From: Heliocidaris erythrogramma
Taxonomy: Eukaryota > Echinodermata > Echinoidea > Camarodonta > Echinometridae
Assembly: GCA_025617745.1 (NCBI GenBank)
Contig: CM046853.1
Coordinates: 59,605,233-59,669,232, forward strand
Reading direction: 5' to 3'
Length of the DNA stretch: 64,000 nucleotides
Part shown: one piece after another, positions 35,769 to 49,700 of the stretch
Layout of the letters: every line of letters begins with the position of its first letter
How positions within the stretch are numbered: position 1 is the first letter of the stretch
Position numbers and translations under genes: made by a program
Notes under the pieces: generated by a model
What the model saw: the letters and a program-made list of their open reading frames with translations, nothing else
What the model was told of the DNA's origin: nothing
Database searches by the model: none

Positions 35769-36213
35769 GGGCGATTCCGTGCAATGTATCCCACACGACA
35801 TATGTCTTTTTTCCACATATTTCATCCAAAAATAAAGGAGGTCTCGATATTATCATTGAATAATGGTGCTGTCTGGTATCACATGGGCGATTCCGTGCAA
35901 TGTATCCCATACGACATATGCCATTTTCCCACATATTTCATCCAAAAATGAAGGAGCTCTCGTTATCATCATTGAATAATGGTGCTGTCTGGTATCACAT
36001 GGGCGATTCTGTGCAATGTATCCCATATGACATATGTCTTTTTTCCACATATCTCATCCAAAAATAAAGGAGCTCTCATTATCATCATTGAATAATGGTG
36101 CTGTCTGGTATCACCACCTATAGTCATGGTCATATCAAGAGATTTGTCGTTTATGGATGAAATATAGGGATAAATGTCATATATCATACAGGACACTCTT
36201 AACGGAATTGCCC
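35769..36213. mobile_element. Foldback element with three 116-bp units
   Basis: GGGCGATTCCGTGCAATG starts at 35769 and 35885 and, with one change, 36001. The right end (ACGGAATTGCCC, ending 36213) is inverted to it. A partial inverted unit (GGATGAAATAT near 36153) precedes the right end. Confidence 0.6.
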
Positions 36214-36336
36214 AAGTACTTCTTCTCTTTATCTTTTATACCAAACTATTTCTTGACAAGAGGTGGCTCTCTTCATATTTGTCATCACTGCAAGAATAAG
36301 TGTACTATGGTTGGAAGCCTGGCAGACACTCTGTTT

Positions 36337-36646
36337 CTTTCTCTCTCTCTCTCTGTCCCTCTCTGTCTCTCTATCTTCCTCTCGCTCTCTCTCTCTCTCT
36401 CTATCGTCCTCTCTCTGTCTCTCTATCTTCCTCTCTCTGCCTCTGTCCCTCTCTGTCTCTCTATCTTCCTTTCGCTCTCTCTCTCTCTATCGTCCTCTCT
36501 CTCTCTGCCTCTCTGTCCCTCTCTCTCTCTGTCTTCCTCTCGCTCTCTCTATCGTCCTCTCTCTGTCTCTCTATCTTCCTCTCTCTCTGCCTCTCTGTCT
36601 CTATCTCTTCCTCTTCCTCTCTCTGTCTCTTTGTCTCTCTATCTTC

Positions 36647-36682
<36 letters not shown>
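36337..36682. repeat. Polypyrimidine (CT)n array
   Basis: About 340 bases, almost all C and T, in CTCTCTGTCTCTCTATCTTC units. Ser/Leu-rich frames in all three registers are artefacts. Confidence 0.95.
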
Positions 36683-36685
<3 letters not shown>

Positions 36686-36689
36686 TCCC

Positions 36690-39600
36690 TTGAAAGGGGA
36701 TGTTGAGAAAGAGGGAGAAGTCATACCAACAAATGTTTCTTTTTTTTAAATTTCTTTTTCTCAGTTTCTCTCAATTCAGCTCCTACCCTGGAAGTTGAAC
36801 AGTACAAAAGATTCAATTTTCACTACAGAAGAGATTTTTAAGTCCATAACTGCTGGCAAGCCCTGACATATGAAAAAAAGTAATCTAAAGTTCATCAAAT
36901 GAAAGCATTGATTAGATTGGCAAAAACCAAAAATCCACTGAGACAACTCTTTATAGACAAGAAAACAAGATTTCATTAATTGAATCACAGTACCAGACAG
37001 TAACGTCATCCTAAAACCACATGTACGAAATAAGTTGGAATGAAACAAGTGAGAAAATTTTGCATTCATTTTGTTTCTTGCTACAAAAGGTACAATGCAT
37101 GAATGACATCTGGATGATATGGATATTTTTGACAAAACCACAGATCTGTGGCCAGACATTTTTATCTTCAAGGCAAAAATGAGATCTCAAAGAATATCAA
37201 AGGGAATATTTTCATGAAGATATGAAAGGAAAACCTTCATGATATTCTTTGGTTGGTGATTATTATCTTTCCGAATTCAGGGATATGTTTGAAATCACAT
37301 TCACTGGGAAAATCTGGATTCATGAAAATCAATTTATTATCAATTAATACTTAAGTTCTGAAAATAGAGAAGAAAATATTTATTATCTAAGTTCTCTGCA
37401 TGTAGATGCAAACTCATTTTAACTGAATGTGTTGTGCTGCCCTCTTTGTGCAGTTTGTAAAGATATCATGTCCACAAAGTATAGCTATGCACAAAATGTA
37501 CCTCCATCTGTTATCTCTTTCTCCCCCCCCCCCCCCCCCCCACTCTCTCTAACCCTCTTTGAATACATAAAAAGAAACATATCTACGTTTTACCTCTCTA
37601 TATTTTTGTCAACTATATTAAAAAAGATCTAAATATTTAATATTTCCATCCTCCCCTCCCCTCCCCCTTCCTACCTCTCCCTAATTTCCTCCCTCCCTAT
37701 TCCTCAATAAATATACATTTTGAGCTTTATTATTGAACTCTTTTTACATCAAAATGGTAGAAAAAATAGATAAGCAATAAAAAGATACCAAAATGAAACG
37801 GGCAGTCCAGCGCAAAATCTCACGCAATTCTTCCCCTTCTTTTTTTTTGGGGGGGGGGGGGGATATTGATACTGCACTTGAAAAAAGTGTGTTGTATATA
37901 AAGTCATCTTGATCTGTTTTAAAAGTATAGATTTTTAAAAAAGGTTTTGTTGAGGACTGACCATTTTTATATAAAATATCATTTTAATAGTTTAAAAACT
38001 AAGGAGGCCTATATTCTCTGGCTCTGTCTCCAACAAGTATTTTTATTTTAATGTGAGGGGGCGGGGGAAGTATGGTAGTGTCGGCAAAAAGGAAAATCAG
38101 GTCATTATTGAAAGGTTAAAATCGCCCAGTTCTGGCACGCTGCAGAGTGACAATATGTAAACATGCATAATACAATAGGAGCTGGTAGGAGATGGGGGTA
38201 CAACCGTCTCAGATTACAAAGTTTCTCCTCCCCTTCCCCCTTCCTCTGCCTGAAGGTGTGTTATCCTTGGCCTAACTCCTTTCCTCTCATGCCCACTGCA
38301 TCTTTCCAGGTAGCTAGCTATCCCCATCGACATGACTGACGTTCAGCTCGATGATCTGTTCATACCCACTCTCGGCTTCACTACACATTGGGAAAGTTTC
38401 CAAGATGGATATTGTTTAAATGAAATATATAATACAACAACCAAAAAAAGAAAATTCCTATATATGCAAAGTAATGCTGAACTGAGTATATCAGGCTTAT
38501 GTCAAGAAATCTAAGATAACCAATAAAAAAAAAACACCAAGTAAAATATCACTACAAAGAAATGAATATTTGGTTCATAAAATTTGTTTACTATATGCAT
38601 TCAAAAAACAAAGAGAGGCAAGAGGCAAATCAACATGCTAAAATTATCTTCTTGACAATAATTTTCCAGTATATTCTTTTTAAACAGTTTAAATGCAATT
38701 ATACATGATGCAACTTATTTCATATTCTATCTACTGAATAGTCACCGAGATAGTAAAAGTAAGAGGATGAAATAACATTTTTCTTTACTAGGCAGCAATG
38801 AGAAGTTCATAGGCAAACTTAAAATGACCTAATTATTCCCAGTAGGGCCAATATATAATTTCATCCAAACAGGGCCTTGATTATTAGCATTGGCTCAATC
38901 TTCATAAGAGTAGTACTTGATTTTGACTTAAGTATCATATTCTGTCAAGTTTATTTTACTCAGTTACAATGAGTTAAGGCAGTTAAGGCAGCCAAAGTAT
39001 ACAAGCAGGGTGTCAAGCCAAATACAGCAATCACTTAAAACCATATTCTACATTAATACAGTCTGCAACGATTAGAAGAGTTAAAACTGAATAGAATTGT
39101 GTCAAACATTCTTCTGTTATTACATTCTTCTGTTATCACACTAATAACGCAAACCATGTTTCAAATTTTCTTATTCATTCTAGTTCTCTGAAAACATACT
39201 TTTGACCGTGATAATGACTCATGCTTGATGATTTATAATTAATAGTATGAAAGCAATTCCATGTTATACATGAATTAGCTGTAAATCTATAGCTATACAT
39301 ACAACTTGTTATTGTTCAATAGTCTCCCATCCCTGGAAAAGAAGGCACAACAGCAGAATAGAGCGAAGACTTAGACATAATAGCTGCAAACAAACTTCTG
39401 GAGAGGCTATTGGTCTACTGAGTGAATCTAGTCTAGCCTAACTGACTAGCCAGTCTCTGAAGCCTAAAAGGCATTTGAATTTTGGCCCAAACTGTGTTTC
39501 CAACAGCACAAAAGAGAGAAAGCTGTTCCTTTCTCCCACCCTACTTCAAAGGCCTTTTTTTTCCAATTTTATTTAGCAAATTATGAGGCATATTATTAAA

Positions 39601-42600
39601 GTTATATATTTTTTTAAAAATTGTTTGACACCTACTTGCACAATGAAGGGAAAAACTATTAGACTTTTTCAAAAATCTTCCTGATAAGCAAGTGACATTT
39701 ACTTGCATAATAGACAGTGAACCTCTAGAAAATTATATTTGCAGCTACCATGATTATTTTATTTTTTATTTTTTTTTGTCATGGAAAGGAGAATATTGAC
39801 CCATGACAAGTTGCATAAGATACATACAGTGTGTCCCAGAAAAAATGAAACCGAGATTTATCGATGTTTAGTCATATCTTAATCACAATTATGATCAATA
39901 AATCACATATTTGTAAAGCTTGGATCCTCTTCTTTCATTTGACGCCACTCATATGATACATACTTCATGCATGAGTGAATAAAGATAATATGAAGCAGGG
40001 CTACCAAACAGACTTTACACCAACGATATCTGAATTTCAGAGAGATAAGCACATTTCTAGGAAGTTCATTTTCTGCCCTTTCATATGACACCTCAATCGG
40101 GAAAAATGAAGCAGGGATGACAAAGTTCTGTTGGTGGAAAGTGATATAATGTGTATGTCTATATTGTACCCTATCATTATTGTTAATGTTTAGTATCATT
40201 ATTGCAATATGTTATATATCACCAGTGGAAGAATGTGGACAATAAACGCATACTTCTACTTATACTTAGAATGATTCTCTACGCTACTGAAACATGTGTA
40301 TAATGTTAATGCTTGAAGTGAGGAGCTATAGGGGAGGGGTGCGATGGGTTATAACAGTACATCGAGACCCAAACCATCAAGTGTGAATGACCCCGGTCTT
40401 GGACACTGTACACAATACGCAATGAGTCAACTCCTTGGGGCAGGAAACGATGTTTCAGGACAAAAGGAACGCACAATTACCATCTCTTTGCTTCCATAGT
40501 CTGCGGTTCCAAACCCCCAGCTCAGTAAAAATAATTAAAGATGAATACGGAAAAAGAAAAAAGATATATTTTTAGCTCACTAAAGGCTGACTTATACACC
40601 CACTCAGGTTCAGCTTCTGTAAATCATTGAACACGGTTTGATTTTATTTTAAAATATTTATTGTGTACAAGGCATATGAAGTAATCTTTATAAAAATTAT
40701 ATGGAGTTAACAGATGAAAAACTCTTTCATTCCATGCAAACAATATTTTCTTAAATGTTCTGTGATTTCCTCGAGCTACAAAGATATATCAATAAAAGTT
40801 CCCACAAGTATCACAAGTACAGGCATACTTATTTTCTTCCAGACCAAAATGGGGTTTAGTGCCTCCCTCCCCCAAGAAACTGAAGACTTATGGTCTGAAA
40901 TACAATACTAGTAGATATAGTTGGTTGGCGACCATCCTACCCCAGACGATCTCCAACCCTTCCTACCCCTCTCCTAACATTATTTTCGGCTTGATCTGGT
41001 GGTTCTTATCGGTGCCTTCCTGCGTCCACTACCCCTTCCCTCCCCAAGCCCTCCCCTGGGGGAACCTCTTGGTGAGATGGAGGAGTAGGCAATAGCTTTT
41101 TCAGACAGTGCCCATGACTGGCCATGCCATCTGGAATGGATTAATTGCCTTCATTGATAAAATATCAATGCACTTTTTAACCATTGAGGAAGACGTAGGA
41201 GACAAGACAATTAACCATAAAATGCTTCCAATATGTTTATGAGCACTATTCTTGTTTTGTAATCATGGGGGTGGCACTCAACTATGTTTACTATTCAATG
41301 GCTCATTCTCTGTTTTGATGACACTCATGTATGTTGCTTGGTTGCACCCAATGGATTTTGATTTTCAGGCATCTTAAAAACCGAAGCAAACCAAATTCCA
41401 AAAGGGTTAATGGCTTGTGTCCTTTGAGGTTGAGGATGTGGCCTTTCAACTAGTGCAGAATCATTTTCCTATCAAGATTATATTAAACAAGACCATTTGA
41501 CAGGAGGTCCGATGTCTAGATTTTGAATAAAAATTTGAATATGAATCACGAACTGTAATGGAAACTTAAGGGCGCAGTTGACAATGATAGGAGATTCAAT
41601 TGGGAATATTTGTAATAGATACAATAACATGATAAAGAAGGTTCTTGTGGCTATTCTCTACAGATTTCCAAGACCTCTTTCTAAATGTTTCAAATCAACA
41701 CCCAACTTCCTCTGACTGACACAGGTTCCCCTTGGAATATTCCCCTTCTAAAGATGACAATGAAGATGACAGAGGCTACAACCATTGAGGAGAGGAAAGA
41801 AAGAAAGCAACGACTACATCTTCATGAGGACCTCCTTCAAGTCAACGAGTGATTCAACCCCAGCTGTCTGGGATTATGTTTACAGGTAACCATGGCAACC
41901 AGGATGCTGTCTGCCTATCCCTCGGACCTTCGTTTCCCAGGAGCCCCCTTGCTACATCCTTCATTAGGCGGTGGACCACTTTCTTAATCAAAAAGTTGTC
42001 TTAGTTTGCGATGTTGTTTTGTAAAATTTGAGAATTGTAACAAGTAGGGCACAGGTAGTTCGAATTGAGGTTATAAGGAGGAAAATGAAAAGAGGTCCAG
42101 ACAATGTCGCATATTTAAAAATGCACAAGGGAATTGATGTTTGGTGATATGGGTCAAATGAAGTGGAAATGTTGGTTTACCTGTATTTACCACGGAAAAC
42201 ACCTCAGGAAACAAACAGGTTCCAGAGATATGCCTCATCATATTTACCCAAATAATGAGAAAAACAAACTTACAAACTACAGAAACAGACAGAGGGGATG
42301 TGAGGAAGGGTGGAGGGGGAAAGAGAGTGAGAGCATACAGAGAGGGAGAACAGAAAGGAGAGAAGAATGAAGATAAAAAGATAGGTTTGAAGAGGGAGAA
42401 ACAGAGATAGAGAGAACAGGAGATAAAACAGGAGAGAGAACTAGATAGAGACTGAAAGAGACAAGAAGACAAATACAGAAATGGGAGAGTTCAGACAATG
42501 TGAAAGAGTAAGTTATCTGAAACTATAAAGAGAGTAATGAAAAATAAAGTCCTGTCAAAGATTCAGAAAAAACAAGAGGGAAGTAAAGACATCTGAATCA

Positions 42601-43010
42601 TTAAAAATGAAGGTGGGAAATATAAGAAGAATAGCAATCAAGATATTGAAAATGTGAAGGGAAAAAGATGGTGTAAAGAAAAGCTAGTTTGGAAACAAAT
42701 CCGGAAGGGACATAACTTTCATGACATACGAATAACTAAGGCACAGGAGATGGGAAAATGTATTAGCGTAAGTATATGTATGTCAATAAATATTTTTGCA
42801 GTATTTCTCAGAGATAAGTTCAGAAATATCAAAATCTTAGCATAATCATTTAGAAGTTTATCATAATCATCTGCACCCCCGCCCGACAATGAATTTCTCT
42901 AACAATGACAGTAGGTGTTATCTGTAAACATCTTTCTCTCCAAATAATACATACCATATCTCACTTCTTTCTTTTTTCATAATGACAAATTGACGAATCT
43001 ATTTTTACAG
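36690..43010. other. Intergenic, no gene seen
   Basis: AT-rich with homopolymers C19 (37523-37541) and G14 (37849-37862) and a GA-rich segment around 42290-42480. A 131-codon minus-strand frame at 36776-37171 and a 98-codon one at 39903-40199 have no recognisable domain. Confidence 0.4.
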
Positions 43011-43318
43011 CCTTTGACTGGTATATGCAGCACCCCATCAACACTTTCACGCTGCTGCATCCGATTCCCACATCTGACCACAACATACCAGAAACTGTGA
43101 CAAGGATGTACCCCTCCAACTATTATATCATTCAGCGCCCTTCAGGAGACAGACCAGAGAATGCATCTAAAATATCCCTGGATTTGGTGAATTTTTCATA
43201 TTTTACCATTGTCGGTAACCAGATGAAATTCATTAAAAAGAATGAGACTCTGACATTTCTATTTCAGGAAGAATTCTGCCACTTCCCGTCAACGATGGAT
43301 CCTGTTTTGAATCTTTAG
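43011..43318 (+). CDS. Possible terminal exon of an unrecognised secreted or membrane protein
   Basis: A pyrimidine-rich acceptor (TTTTTACAG at 43010) opens about 101 codons in phase 1, ending TAG at 43318, with AATAAA at 43627. The translation (FDWYMQHPINTF..., SKISLDLVNFSYFTIVGNQ...) reads like alternating strands and has three N-glycosylation sequons (NAS, NFS, NET). I cannot assign a family and see no partner exon nearby. It could be chance or a fragment. Confidence 0.2.
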
Positions 43319-43319
43319 A

Positions 43320-46287
43320 ACTCTACCATGGAGCAAGTCATCTATTCACCGTTGTCATATTGCTGCTTCTTATTTCTGAGACAGCTCAAAGATAGAAAGA
43401 AATTAAGGATAGTTCAGACCTTATTTTTTGTAAAGACATGGTTTTAAGTAATAATATCTGATGTCCTTAGCTGAGAAATGTTATAAGCGAATTCCATCTA
43501 AGGGGTGCATTTAAAACAAGTTTGTGAAAGTAATTTCTATTTCACAATGGTTTTATACCTTCATATACTGCAAACAACATGACATATTTTTTCACTAATC
43601 TATTCTCCCCCACCTTTCATTTCAATAATAAAATTCCATTATTTAAAAAAAAAAGTAGTTATCAAATTATTACTTTGTTCTTTTCTTTTCCCAGAACGGG
43701 GATTGGTAATCTTCAAGTAAGTGATTAGGATGAAGGGAAAAAAAGATGGAAAACAGCTCTTAATATGATTTTTACCTTAATAAAGCACAAAACTCCAGTT
43801 AAAATCACATCTTCTCTCTTTTCTACAAAATTGGTTTTCATGAAACCACAAAATAGTAGGTGACAAATATTATAAACATGGGTTTTGAATAGTCACTTAA
43901 CTTTCATAAAACTATTCTCTTTATTGTTTTCATGAAACCATGACTCATACAACCCCTGAGTACATAGTTCTTGTAAGGTGTCTGCTCAAACTGAAAGTCA
44001 TAACTGTCAATCTTTATAATGCAATTTTGTGTAATATGAAAATGACTAGCCTGCATGAAACGGTTGGATTTTAGGGATTCCACGTGGAGTCGTTTCCTTA
44101 ACGAGAAGCATAAACTATGACAGACGAGAGAAACAAGAGGGGAATTTGACTCTGAAGTGATACCCTAATCAATTCAATCGTGTATTAATAAGATTCACGT
44201 GGAAGGCACTTCGGCAGCTTTCCAAGTAGAAATAACTTCATCGTCTTGATCGCGCCACAGGTCAATGGTTAACTATAGTATGCAAAACTATTAGGATCAA
44301 GCGATCAATGAATTGCTTGATTGATTAACCTCTAAACACAGTTCAATATGATCCATGTGGTTCCATCTTTGCAGACATTAATGATATGTTTTTACACTTC
44401 ACAAAGATAAGTGATACAGGCATTTTTTAAAATGAACTTCAAGGACCTTTTTAAATCCTGATAGTATAAGAATCAGGACAGAAACTTTATTTTAAAAGGT
44501 GATTACACAAAGGTTATCTGTACATTTACCTCCTGCATTCAAAGAAAGATTCATTATTCAGTCTGATAATGAAGAAGGAAATGAAATGTTCCATAGAAAT
44601 CTATTCTACTGAGATATTTCACCCTCTCTCTCTTCTTGAAACTCCTCTAGCTATGATTAGTATTTCCATTCCGTGCCAACTTGACAGCCAATTTCTCATG
44701 GAATTGAAAGAAAGCATCCTAAAATTAAAGTACAAAAACCTGGCGTAGCGGAACAATAGTAAGAAGGTGTCAAAACTGATTGAGTGAAGATGGACGGTTG
44801 TCTGGTCAACTGTCTAAGGCTTCCTAAGCCGTCACCCATAGAGGGAGGATTTGTCATCCTCAGAGTTTGTCCAGAGAACATCAACAAAACTATTACTGCT
44901 AAATACCAGAGGATGTTTATGTGGTAAAAGTTCTCGATATTCATAAAGTTTAGCGATGATTACATAAATTATGTGTTACTGTTGCATAAAAGACAACCCA
45001 ATTACATGTTGTCGAGTGTACATATCTCATATTGGTTTCAATGGCATATTTTTTTGAGAGAGGATAATTTCAAATAAAACATGAGCTTGCTAGCTGCCCC
45101 ATCACTGAAGTATAATCCTGACCCATAAACGAACGTCTTAAATGTGGCAAAACATCATGTTTGACACAATATTTTACAATAATGTTCAGAGAGTCTGCAT
45201 GACGGACTGCTATACATATCTTGAGATAAAGTTGATTCATAGTGTTTGATCTGGGTTACTTGAATTGAGGCCAAGACTCGGTGCATCTCCATCAGCCCGA
45301 GTTGAAGCTCGAGATTCTAGCCAGATGAGCGCTACTCAAGAAAAAAATCAAAGTTCAAAAAACCCTGTCTCCATCAGCCTGAGTGGGGCGATTCTTGCTC
45401 GAGCTATGGAGCATGCGCACTTCGGACAATGTGATTTGAAGTACACCGTATCATGAATAAATTAACCCAAGTTACATCCCGAGTGCATGCATCTTCACCT
45501 GTGAATTAGTACTCTAATCCGCCAAATAGCATGCTACATGTATTTCACACAAAAAAAAGTTGCTTGAGCCTGTATGCCTGAGCATAAACCCTTGTAATAA
45601 CCAGCTATTTGCGTCCTCATTACAAATTAGCTTGAGCTAGTTCTAATCGGATTAGTTTTTCGTCATCAGACTTCGATCAGGTTATTTTGAAAACTCGGAC
45701 TGATCAAGACAGACCTAATGATGATGCAGCATGAAGAATTGGCATGCTCTGCCCCTTCTCTTCCCTCTGGCTGTGTAGTCCCACACATATTGATTTATGT
45801 ATGGATTGTACGCTAACATATATATGGACACTTGTTTTGTGTCAATATTGAGACCTATTCTTCAAAACATTAACCACAAGTGATTTGACTTGAATTGATA
45901 ATGTTCCATTCAATAAAGTAAACAAACTTCATGTACCTTTATAGATGTCAGATATTTTTGGACATAAGTTTCGTATTTCTGATGTACTATTTCTTTTTTT
46001 TTTCCAATGGACTATGCTTTCTCAGTGGGCAAGTTCTAAAAGTAAAACATTATGAAGGTCTTTATATTATAACAAAAATTATATATATCTGCATCATGCC
46101 AGGATAGTTCAGCAAAGAACTTAGCAAGTATCTTTTAAAAGTTATTTTTCTGAATTTGTTGGGGCTTACGTACATTTTAAAAATACATCTCTACATTATT
46201 CATGTTTATTTCCATATTGTATCTTTCTATCAAGTTCCTGTTTCCTGTATTCCATGTACTCTAATTAACACTGAAATATTGTCTGTT
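43320..46287. other. Intergenic, no gene seen
   Basis: No supported gene or clear repeat. Confidence 0.4.
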
Positions 46288-46783
46288 TGGAGCCAAAAGG
46301 GCATTAATTCTGTGTTAACTCTTTCAGTGCTGATTATTTTCATTTTCCAATTGCCCGACCATAGGAAAGGTATATGGTGATCAATTTATATCAACATTTT
46401 GAGCCTAAATCAAGCATTCTAAATATATGATTATAATTATATAATTGTAGATTTTTAAAAAGATATTACCTTATTTTAACATTAAACAATAGTAAATAAA
46501 TGAGAAACCAAAAAATAATGGACAAAAAAGAAACTCAAATGTAATTTTCAATAATTCTTATGCGATAAAGTTGGGTAAAGTAATAATGTTTGTTATCATA
46601 AGAAATGGTAATACATTTCCTAGAAATTTTGTACACAATATTTTGTGAAATGATAGATGGTTAATGAAGTTCAGACATTTGAAAAGTAAACATTGATCAC
46701 ATTTTGGTAAAATTTTGAAAAGAGCTAAACCCCTTGGCAGAGTAATGGTTAAAGTATCCAAGTTCATGCCATTCTGGCTCCAA
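46288..46783. mobile_element. GAGCCAGAAGGG hairpin family, copy e, with a 434-bp TTAA insertion
   Basis: The left arm TGGAGCCAAAAGGGCATTAA and right arm TTCATGCCATTCTGGCTCCA are 430 bases further apart than in other copies. TTAA at 46315-46318 and 46749-46752 bounds the extra DNA. Confidence 0.55.
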
Positions 46784-46850
46784 AGCGATGATATATTGTT
46801 CTTGTACTTTTCTTCAACCTTGAGCATTTTGCACAGTGGAAATGGTGTTT

Positions 46851-46943
46851 TTAACCCATTGGATACAATTTAATGTTGGAACAACAAACATTTCCCATAG
46901 ACTCCTGCCCAAGTTATCTTGTGCCTAGTATTCAACAGGTTAA
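46851..46943. mobile_element. TTAA mini-element, copy iv (diverged)
   Basis: TTAACCCATTGGATAC at the left and GTATTCAACAGGTTAA at the right are inverted with mismatches. Confidence 0.45.
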
Positions 46944-48630
46944 TATTTATGGTGCCTTATAAATGATTTTTTGAGATGTAATTACTGCATATCCACAGTT
47001 TGACTGAAGCTTCATCCAAGCAAATGAATAACTTTTAGTGTATAGAAAAAGTATGCCAAATAGAAAGACAGGTTAACGTACAGGTTTTTCATGTAAAATT
47101 GACTCAATTAGGTAGAAAATGAGGTTACTGTGGGGTGGCAGGTCCTTGGCTTGTCATACTCATTGTGTCAAAGATAATCCGTCATTTCCTCATCAATATA
47201 ATGATATAAGCATTGCTGATTTACCCCTTCATGCTCAAATTCTACATTTTTTTTCTTTTCAGTTTTCTACTTTCATGATATTTTACATCACCCCCCCCCT
47301 TTCTCGAGGTATTTTTCTTCCTCAGTACTTTCATTTATCATTTGTTTTATGTCATTCTTTCCTTATATTTCACACTTGTTCCTATCATTACCCCCCCCCC
47401 CTTCCATTTTATTTTGTATTCCCTATCCTCACTTGCTATTTCTCTAACCCTCTCTCTCTCCCCACCCCCTCTCACTCTCTCTCTTTCATTCCCTTATCCC
47501 ATAGCTCGCTACCTATTTTTCTGATTCATTTAAGCATTGTGATCTACACCAACATGATTCTTATCAAGACTGCCATTTTGCTGTTTTCCTATTCATCATC
47601 CCCTAAGTAACAGATCTAAAACAAAAATCTAAAAAATGATAATTGATAATTCCACACCATTCAGGAAATAAAACTAATCCGGATTCTTTTCAATTATGTC
47701 AATAGCTGTTCAGACGGACACAAGTAATCACAATACATACAAGCAATTTAGAAATATCCAATGACGACATGCGCAAAGAAATATTTCACTTTTCCAAATG
47801 AGGAGTCCTGTTACGGAAGCACACAGAACAAACCCAACGAAAGCAGACATTGGAATTCCTCAGAAACGGAAAGAGGGATCTATCCAGCATACCTGGAGGT
47901 CTAATCGCTAAGATGTATGCCACGATTGATTGAATCTCTAATATTTACAATTCCCCCCCTCTCCACCCCTCTAAAGGGGTCAAACCGAGCCTTCATTTAC
48001 CCCTGTCTGGGCGGTGATACAATGCGTGTCTGGTGGTAATATCTTCAATTCCCTCATAAATTGAATCTAGAAAGAACTTGTCTGGCAGATAATAGGGGCT
48101 GACAAGATAAGACACCAAATAGACCACAAGGGCCAACAAATCTGGATCACACCCACACAATCCCCCCCCCCTCCCAATTCTCATTTGTCTCGTCCAGAAA
48201 AATAACGACAGAGCAGGGCACTGGAGAAATTGAAAAATCAAGATTTCATTCATGAGTTTGGTGCTTGCTGTGTCGTATTTCAGTTTCGTTATGCATTCAG
48301 GCTCTGTCACTTTAGGTTCAAAGAAGGGCACTTGTGTTTTGATTTAGATGTAATATCACAGATATTATAATCAAATGTCTAGACTTTAACAATACTTTCA
48401 CTTAATTTGCACTGCGTTCTGCCAGAATCAAGAAATAGCTTTCTTTACAAAGATTTAAAGACACTGTATTTTTAAAAGAAAAATTTTGCTGATCAAAAAG
48501 TAATCATTTCCACTTTAAAATCAAAACTGAATGTTTTGATTTATAGTAGTCACTTGTGAAGAAGAACCATAATTAAGATGGATTAGTCATGTTGTTGTAA
48601 GAATCTAATTACAACATATCATCGCTCTAT
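46944..48630. other. Intergenic, no gene seen
   Basis: Pyrimidine-rich at 47240-47500 with several C runs. A 163-codon frame at 47119-47610 is a product of that composition. Confidence 0.4.
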
Positions 48631-49233
48631 TCATGAAGTGGCACAAACTCCCGCTGATCTTTCTAAACCCATTCTGAGAAAAATGTGATTCAAATTTTTG
48701 CATATTGAAAACAGCAAATTTGACTTGTTAATATGAGTTAAATTTGATAAATCATATACATGTATGTTAAGAACGAGAAGAATCTTGTCTACCCATTCAT
48801 GTAGAAAAGTAGAGTTGTTCATGTGAAATGTTAGCAGTGCATGGCTGCAAACATTCGGGTCACTTTGTGCCACTTCATGAAAAAAATAATATGCGTAATC
48901 TGGTACGTACCGTATGTGTTTTTGTATTCGCGAAGCGACACAACGGTCTGTGCAGCGCACTACACATTAATTTGCTCTTTACTTTTTCATGAAGTGACAC
49001 ATTGGATGCTCCATTCACCATAACGTACAAAAACATTTGTGTCACTTCGTGAATTAAATGGTTGGCCTTTCTGAGGTTCGTGTCATTTTGATCATACAGG
49101 GTTTTATCACAATGAATCAAAACTGATACTTGAAACTTTATGTGATAAATGATGATAAATAGATGCTAAAAATTGAAAAAAAAATGAAATTTGATATTTT
49201 ACACTATTTTGGCTTTGTGCCACTTTGTGAATT
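48631..49233. mobile_element. Foldback element with scattered CACTTCATGAA motifs
   Basis: The left end TTCATGAAGTGGCACAAA is mirrored by TTTGTGCCACTTTGTGAA at the right. At least four more copies of the motif, in both orientations, lie between 48855 and 49060. Confidence 0.5.
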
Positions 49234-49629
49234 CAGCACTACGAATCAAGATTTACTCCTAAATAGACCTAGTCTGACTGTTTTATCATCATTTTCTTGA
49301 AAAAGAAAGTTCTTAGCCAAGACAAGATAAGTTTATACACCTTGGAACTATGTGCTTTTGAGACATCATGTCAACTCAACCGACCACATTCCAATCATAT
49401 GATTCAAATTTTATGTTCCTATCTGGAAGTATTAACACTTGATAAAAAAACAAAAACATGATCATGACAGCTATGCTATCTAAAAGCTTGTGATCATAAA
49501 ACTTGTTATCAAAATACACAAACCATTTGCATGCATTGGAAACAAGGAATTTTCACAATCTGCTGTTTTCATAGGAATTTTTTTTTCATCATTTTTAGCA
49601 CAATTGCCCCCCTTCCCCCTCTTCATCCC

Positions 49630-49700
49630 ATCTCTCTCTCTCTCTCTCTCTATCTCTCTGTCTTCCTTCCACCTTCTCCCTCGCTCTCTCTTTCTTGTCT
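49630..49700. repeat. (CT)n tract
   Basis: Short polypyrimidine microsatellite. Confidence 0.8.

Noticed and set aside
36157..36749. Three overlapping frames of 147-178 codons
   Set aside because: All three registers of the CT array are open, so this is composition, not coding.
39820..40265. Possible transposon end (ACAGTGTGTCCCAGAAAAA)
   Set aside because: It looks like a dispersed-repeat end, but I could not find an inverted partner, duplication or second copy in the window.
47119..47610. 163-codon frame
   Set aside because: Pyrimidine-rich composition with several C runs and no domain or splice support.
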